Assembly: GCA_045430275.1 (NCBI GenBank)
Contig: JAILXU010000004.1
Span: 190,370-254,369 of the forward strand
Source of the DNA: Oceanobacter sp045430275
Lineage (GTDB): Bacteria; Pseudomonadota; Gammaproteobacteria; Pseudomonadales; Oceanobacteraceae
DNA length: 64,000 nt
Direction of reading: 5' to 3'
Positions 59,684-64,000 of the stretch are shown piece by piece (position 1 is the first letter of the stretch; every line of letters begins with the position of its first letter). The position numbers were made by a program, and so were the translations under genes. Under the pieces are notes generated by a model. It was not told where the DNA came from. It ran no database searches and worked only from the letters and a program-made list of their open reading frames with translations.

Positions 59684-60901
59684 ATGTCAGACGTCAAAAA
59701 AGTGGTGCTGGCGTATTCCGGTGGTCTCGATACCTCCGTGATCGTCAAATGGTTGCAAGAAGAATATCAGTGTGAAGTGGTCACCTTTACCGCCGACCTG
59801 GGTCAGGGTGAAGAAGTTGAACCGGCACGCGCCAAGGCCGAAGCACTGGGTATCAAAGAGATTTACATTGACGACCTGCGTGAAGAGTTTGCTCGTGACT
59901 TCGTATTCCCGATGTTCCGCGCCAACACCATCTACGAAGGTGAGTACCTGCTGGGTACGTCCATCGCCCGTCCGCTGATTGCCAAGCGTTTGATCGAGAT
60001 TGCCAACGAAACTGGCGCAGATGCCATTTCTCACGGCGCGACCGGCAAAGGCAACGACCAGGTACGTTTCGAGCTGGGTGCCTACGCACTGAAGCCCGGC
60101 GTTAAAGTAATTGCGCCATGGCGTGAGTGGGACCTGACTTCCCGTGAAACCCTGATGGCCTACTGCGACGAGCACGGCATTCAGGTTGAGAAGAAAGCAG
60201 GCAAGAAATCGCCATACTCCATGGACGCCAACCTGCTGCACATCTCCTACGAAGGCGACATTCTGGAAGACCCATGGAATGAGCCAGAAGAAGATATGTG
60301 GCTGTGGTCTGTCTCACCAGAAGAAGCCCCGGATGAGCCAACTTACCTGACCATCAGCTTCAAGAACGGCGACCCGGTTGCCATCGACGGCGTTGACAAG
60401 TCGCCAGCCACCATTATGGAAGAGCTGAACAAGACCGCCGGTGCCAATGGCATTGGCCGTGTTGATATTGTTGAAAACCGCTACGTTGGCATGAAAGCCC
60501 GTGGCTGTTACGAAACCCCAGCCGGTACTGTGCTGCTGAAAGCACACCGCGCGATTGAGTCCATCACGCTTGACCGTGAAGCGGCACATCTGAAAGACGA
60601 ACTGATGCCACGCTACGCCAAGCTGATCTACAACGGCTACTGGTGGTCTCCAGAGCGTTCCATGCTGCAAGCCGCGATTGACGAGACTCAAACCGTGGTA
60701 AACGGTGACGTTCGTCTGAAGCTGTACAAAGGCAACGTAGTTGTGGTTGGCCGTAAGTCTGAAGACTCGCTGTTCGACGAAGCCATTGCTACCTTCGAAG
60801 ACGATGCCGGTGCATACGATCAGCAAGATGCAGAAGGCTTTATCAAGCTGAATGCTCTGCGCTTGCGCACTGCTGCCAAAAAAGGCCGCAGTCAGCTGTA
60901 A
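59684..60901 (+). CDS. argG: Argininosuccinate synthase
   Basis: This 405-aa enzyme ligates citrulline and aspartate with ATP in arginine synthesis. The P-loop-like AYSGGLDTSVIVKWL (residues 9-23), EYLLGTSIARPLIAK, HGATGKGNDQVRFE and SPYSMDANLLHISYEG are diagnostic. The ATG at 59684 has GGAGAG just upstream. No clear ArgR box was seen in the promoter region, which instead holds a hairpin (CTTGGCT 59586-59592, AGCCAAG 59603-59609). It is a single gene with its own terminator. Confidence 0.98.
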   Translation: MSDVKKVVLAYSGGLDTSVIVKWLQEEYQCEVVTFTADLGQGEEVEPARAKAEALGIKEIYIDDLREEFARDFVFPMFRANTIYEGEYLLGTSIARPLIAKRLIEIANETGADAISHGATGKGNDQVRFELGAYALKPGVKVIAPWREWDLTSRETLMAYCDEHGIQVEKKAGKKSPYSMDANLLHISYEGDILEDPWNEPEEDMWLWSVSPEEAPDEPTYLTISFKNGDPVAIDGVDKSPATIMEELNKTAGANGIGRVDIVENRYVGMKARGCYETPAGTVLLKAHRAIESITLDREAAHLKDELMPRYAKLIYNGYWWSPERSMLQAAIDETQTVVNGDVRLKLYKGNVVVVGRKSEDSLFDEAIATFEDDAGAYDQQDAEGFIKLNALRLRTAAKKGRSQL

Positions 60902-61294
60902 TCAGCGTCTGAGCACAGCATGATCTAAAAACGGGAGCCAAATGGCTCCCGTTTTTGTTTTTGCGGGTATGGTTGTTGTGTCAAAAGACAGCCAGAAAAG
61001 GTTGCCCGATTTTCCATCTGTTGATAGCGTACAAACCGAACTCAGGGACGGTAGGCGAACGAGCTGCCTGATTTACGTGCCATGTGAACCAGAAAAACGA
61101 GCGTGCGTGTTTGTTCGGTGAAAGACTGTTCAGTGAATGAGGAATTGCACATGAAAATCAAACACTTAGGTATTCTGTGCAACAAATTGAGCCACTGCAA
61201 AAACGCGCATGCCTAGAACTAAGCTGTTATGTGTGATTGATAATCTAACCAACATTTTATTTTCTATTAATCTGTCTTCTATTGGATAAGAAAA
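60902..61294. other. Intergenic region between argG and the foreign right end
   Basis: These 393 bp contain the argG terminator and no convincing gene. A 21-codon frame with a GAGGA ribosome-binding site (61151-61216) exists but is too short to call. GTTATGT at 61226-61232 resembles the 3' core of an attC or attI site and could mark the left border of the cassette-like insert. Base composition turns strongly A+T-rich after about 61230. Confidence 0.4.
60927..60957 (+). terminator. Intrinsic terminator of argG
   Basis: ACGGGAGCC (60931-60939) pairs with GGCTCCCGT (60944-60952) across AAAT, with an A-run before and TTTTG after. It is 25 bp beyond the argG stop. Confidence 0.9.
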
Positions 61295-63385
61295 ATGCGA
61301 GATAATACATCTATATTTATAAAAATCATTAATCAAACAATAAAAGAAAATGAAACCCACTTTTCATTTTTGGAAAGTATAAAAACAGATGGCATTCAAC
61401 AACTAAGCATTCAAATATTGGATGATTTACAAATATCTTATGAAAATAAAAACTTGGATTTCAGTAAGATTTTGCAGAAACATATCAAAGGAAATATTTT
61501 AAGTAGAAAAAATGAATTTTCTATGGATACAAAAATATTATCAAATATTTCTACTCAATTAGAAATTGAGTATTTATTAAAAAAAATTTCAAAAGATGAT
61601 GTAGAGTTTTATTGCTCTATATCTGATGCACTAACATATTATGGTATTTATAGAGGGAGTAGAATCTTATCTTTTCAGCATATTGATTTTTGGAAAGACT
61701 TGATTAAAAAAATCTATCTTTTAAATATGATAAACTCTAATCAATATAGTAATTGTTTTAGTGAACACCGTTATAGGCATCCTGATTTTAATAAGTTACC
61801 AAAACTAATTTCTGCAATAAAAAATATTGAAGAAAAGTTGAAGGAGGAGATAGACATAATTGATAGCGTAGTTGTTTTTAGAAAAAATCAAGAAGATAGA
61901 ATTATAAACAAAATTGAAAAAAAGTTGTCACTATTGAATTTGTTTGATTCTTTGAGGTTTATATTTAACTTGTATCAAGATAAAAAAGAGAAAAATCAAA
62001 TTGAATACACAATCCCATACAAATATATAGTCAATATTTTAGTAAAAAATATTTCATACTCAAAACATAAATTTAATAATAATAAAAATAAATCAATAAA
62101 TGCTATTGAGTTGTTGTGCTCATTTATCTCTTTATATCAATTAAAAGAAGATAGATTTGAAATGATGAATATTTCCGAGCATAATTTGGTTGAGCATTTA
62201 AAAAAACAAGTTTTTTATTCGAATTTCTATCCTTTGTATTCTTTGAAAACCAACACATTAATTGAGTATATTGAATACATTATAAAACCAAGTATTAAAG
62301 AAGAATTATTTCATAATAAGTTTGGATTTAACACAAATGATCTAATCGATTTTTTTAAAATGTTAGACACACAAACAGATGACATAGTAACTTTTAGTCG
62401 AGATAATATTTTCAATAATGAATTAAATATATTAGAATTATTTTCAATCAATGCAGACCAGGTAAATAAGAACTATACAACAATAAAAAATTTATCAAAC
62501 AGCCTTAATCTATTCACCATGAATCCTATTATTCAGTATAAAAATGAATTTTATATAATAGGTTTTAAATATTTTAAAATGAATTTTTATAATTCATTGG
62601 TAGAAAAAATTAGAAAAAATCTTGATAAAGATATAAATCAAAAGATAGGCTCTAATGTAGACATTTTTGTTGAGACTATTTTTGATAAAATAAAAAACAA
62701 ACATGGATACGAGGTTTTCTCCGGTAATTATAAACCGCCCAAAAAGGAGAATCCTGAGAGTGATTTATTATTAAAGTCACAAAAGGAAATCATTCTTATT
62801 GAGAACAAGAATAAATATTTAACAAATCTTTCTTTTTCTGGCTCAGACTCAAATATACTGAAAGATTTTGTGCTGTCTTTTGCTTTCTCTCAGAAACAAC
62901 TTTTAAAACATGAGCGAAATTTAAAAAAATACAAAGAAATACGATTTACAAAAGATCAACGCGAACTGACATATGAAAATCAAAATATTGTAAAAATGTC
63001 TGTTTCAACAAACAATTGGTTTAATATTATGAATAATGATAATAGACAATTGCTTTTATCCATGATTCGCTTGCGCTTTGATATTGAAGAAGATAAAATT
63101 TATGACAATAAAAATGCATTTATTAAAGCAAATAAATATTTGGATGAGCTTAATGAGATTATTAGTGAGTTATATGAAGATGATAATTTTGATATGGGAG
63201 TTGTTTTAACTCAAACGTTATTTTTACCATTAGAATTAATAGTGGATAAATATAAAGATGATAACTTCATTAAATGTTTAAAGACTTTGGTTGGGATGAA
63301 AATGAATACAGACAATATTTTGAATATTTACGATTATTACCAATATTTAAATTCTTACAAAAGCCCTTCATCTAAAAGCACATAG
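61295..63385 (+). CDS. Very A+T-rich gene with PD-(D/E)XK nuclease-like domain
   Basis: This 696-aa soluble protein is rich in Asn, Lys and Ile. The gene is roughly a quarter G+C by eye, against about 55% in the neighbours, so it is certainly transferred DNA. The N-terminal 440 residues are helical and unrecognised. At residues 450-520 the motif order fits a PD-(D/E)XK endonuclease: a glutamate in IFVETIFDKI, then D490 in PESDLLLKS, then E503-x-K505 in IILIENKNK, with a beta-strand between. A long helix with HERNLKKYKE follows. Such domains occur in restriction and phage-defence proteins, and the location in a foreign insert fits, but the function is inference. It stands upstream of an integron-cassette-like gene and may itself be a large cassette. 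Confidence 0.65.
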   Translation: MRDNTSIFIKIINQTIKENETHFSFLESIKTDGIQQLSIQILDDLQISYENKNLDFSKILQKHIKGNILSRKNEFSMDTKILSNISTQLEIEYLLKKISKDDVEFYCSISDALTYYGIYRGSRILSFQHIDFWKDLIKKIYLLNMINSNQYSNCFSEHRYRHPDFNKLPKLISAIKNIEEKLKEEIDIIDSVVVFRKNQEDRIINKIEKKLSLLNLFDSLRFIFNLYQDKKEKNQIEYTIPYKYIVNILVKNISYSKHKFNNNKNKSINAIELLCSFISLYQLKEDRFEMMNISEHNLVEHLKKQVFYSNFYPLYSLKTNTLIEYIEYIIKPSIKEELFHNKFGFNTNDLIDFFKMLDTQTDDIVTFSRDNIFNNELNILELFSINADQVNKNYTTIKNLSNSLNLFTMNPIIQYKNEFYIIGFKYFKMNFYNSLVEKIRKNLDKDINQKIGSNVDIFVETIFDKIKNKHGYEVFSGNYKPPKKENPESDLLLKSQKEIILIENKNKYLTNLSFSGSDSNILKDFVLSFAFSQKQLLKHERNLKKYKEIRFTKDQRELTYENQNIVKMSVSTNNWFNIMNNDNRQLLLSMIRLRFDIEEDKIYDNKNAFIKANKYLDELNEIISELYEDDNFDMGVVLTQTLFLPLELIVDKYKDDNFIKCLKTLVGMKMNTDNILNIYDYYQYLNSYKSPSSKST

Positions 63386-63466
63386 CAATGCAAATGCACT
63401 CGGAACAAAAAAAGCGGCGCTCGTTCCTCGCTCTGCATTTTTTGCCGGTGATTTGCGGCGTTATAC
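63382..63466 (+). other. attC-like site (integron recombination site)
   Basis: The 3' core is GTTATAC (63460-63466), preceded by ATTTGC, which pairs with GCAAAT near the start of the site. An inner stem GGAAC/GTTCC carries a loop rich in A. The 5' core is degenerate (ACATAGC) and overlaps the stop codon of the A+T-rich gene. The next gene starts 6 nt after the 3' core, as is typical of integron cassettes. Size, position and foldback fit an attC; the weak 5' core leaves doubt. Confidence 0.55.
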
Positions 63467-63472
63467 GTCAAT

Positions 63473-63787
63473 ATGACTGATACGAAGCATATAAAGCACT
63501 GGAAGATTGTTGAGGTTCAGCTCAGGCAAGCGTCTGGATTTCTTTTTGAGCCTGAGAGATTTTCAATCCCTGAAAAAGAGCTACAGGACTACGAAGACTA
63601 CATTTACATTGATAATAATGAATTTGAACTTGCAATGGATGAGCTAGCAGAAATTGCACTTGAATTTGGCTGCAAAAGCAGTTTTTGGCGTCGCCTTAAA
63701 AAACCAGCACTACAAATGGAACTGCAAGAAAAGGCTAATCAATATGAAAAGTGCTTTCATGAAGCATTGCAGCGCAACAACGTATAA
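63473..63787 (+). CDS. Integron-cassette-type small protein of unknown function
   Basis: This 104-aa acidic, helical protein has FLFEPERFSIPEKELQDYED near residue 22 and ends in YEKCFHEALQRNNV. No function is recognised. The gene is framed like a cassette: an attC 3' core (GTTATAC) ends 6 nt before the ATG, and its TAA stop is embedded in a 5' core GTATAAC (63782-63788), the reverse complement of the upstream GTTATAC. No integrase gene is in the window. Confidence 0.7.
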   Translation: MTDTKHIKHWKIVEVQLRQASGFLFEPERFSIPEKELQDYEDYIYIDNNEFELAMDELAEIALEFGCKSSFWRRLKKPALQMELQEKANQYEKCFHEALQRNNV

Positions 63788-63842
63788 CAAGCGGCTGTTG
63801 TCGCCACTGCGTGGCTGGGACTGCCTTTTCGCTGCTTCGCAG
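63782..63842 (+). other. Truncated attC site, 5' half
   Basis: The site opens with the core GTATAAC overlapping the stop of the cassette gene, followed by AAGCGGCTG and two small hairpins: GCCAC-TGC-GTGGC and GCTGC-TTC-GCAGC. No matching GTTATAC 3' core follows before the transposase remnant begins, so the right half is missing or replaced. Confidence 0.5.
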
Positions 63843-64000
63843 CTACCAGTCAGGGGTTCTACCCCGTTTATAAAATGACTGGATAACCGGGTTGCATTGA
63901 ATCTCGTCCAGGGTCGCCATATACAAGACTGTTTGGGAATATTTCCATCCCTTCCTCACCCCGCTGTGTCAGCATAGTTGTCCGATGAATTTTTCACTTT
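63843..64000 (-). pseudogene. IS110/IS116-family transposase remnant
   Basis: On the minus strand the frame reads VLYMATLDEIQCNPVIQSFYKR, which matches the conserved C-terminal block (LYMA-L----NP-I--FY-RL) of IS110/IS1111-type transposases. After FYKR it diverges to GRTPDW and stops, so the last conserved segment is lost. Upstream, a TGA interrupts the frame shortly before HSGVRKGW, so it is a decayed copy. It runs off the right edge. IS1111-group elements are known to insert in attC sites, which fits its position beside one. Confidence 0.65.

Noticed and set aside
61151..61216. 21-codon frame with ribosome-binding site downstream of argG
   Set aside because: Too short and in an unstable border region; mentioned only in the intergenic entry.
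1..64000. CRISPR arrays and rRNA genes
   Set aside because: No regularly spaced direct repeats and no rRNA-like sequence were seen.

Overview
The window looks like chromosomal DNA of a free-living, probably marine or aquatic gammaproteobacterium of about 55% G+C by eye. The evidence is KDO/LPS genes (kdsC, kdsB), a recCBD cluster, dusA, a Tus-type terminus protein, tRNAs of enterobacterial type, and a regulatory polysaccharide locus laid out like the Vibrio fischeri syp (symbiosis polysaccharide) locus. The genus cannot be fixed from the sequence alone.

Positions 1-16245 hold a syp-like exopolysaccharide locus. On the minus strand, in transcription order, are a STAS protein (SypA-like), an OmpA-like lipoprotein (SypB), a multi-SLBB export protein (SypC), a CpsD-type ATPase with an altered Walker A motif (SypD), an RsbW-REC-PP2C protein (SypE), a hybrid histidine kinase with HPt (SypF) and a LuxO-type sigma54 activator (SypG). 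A sugar-nucleotide epimerase on the plus strand interrupts the order. Two glycosyltransferase genes, one encoding two fused GT-B units, and a flippase that runs off the left edge then follow on the minus strand. Three sigma54 -24/-12 elements can be read in front of sypA, sypF and the epimerase. The sypA and sypF elements have a LuxO-like TTGC/GCAA dyad upstream, suggesting that SypF-SypG drives the locus while SypE-SypA form a partner switch.

Positions 16279-26333 are housekeeping: xthA, a TonB receptor, a Tus homologue, transaldolase, a periplasmic rhodanese, dusA, tRNA-Ala(GGC) and tRNA-Glu(UUC) with promoter and terminator, the operon kdsC - UDP-glucuronate 4-epimerase-like - kdsB, and a 2H-phosphoesterase-like protein. 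Positions 26515-39023 hold recC-recB-recD overlapping head to tail and a large DUF748/AsmA-like membrane protein. An uncharacterised two-gene operon follows (39284-40995), then a 75-bp inverted-repeat element and an A+T-rich orphan gene.

Positions 42337-50051 form one tightly overlapping minus-strand operon: TolC-like lipoprotein, membrane-fusion protein, RND pump, OmpR-type regulator and histidine kinase. A PmrA-type direct repeat lies in front of it. Beyond are a TauE/SafE permease, a ParD-like/RelE toxin-antitoxin pair, a YiaA-like protein, a lipoprotein, two small accessory genes bracketed by REP-like repeats, a bacterial alpha-2-macroglobulin and argG.

The right end (61295-64000) is foreign. 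It holds a 2.1-kb gene of roughly a quarter G+C encoding a PD-(D/E)XK-like nuclease domain, an integron-cassette-like small gene with attC core sites on both sides, and the decayed end of an IS110-type transposase abutting the last attC.
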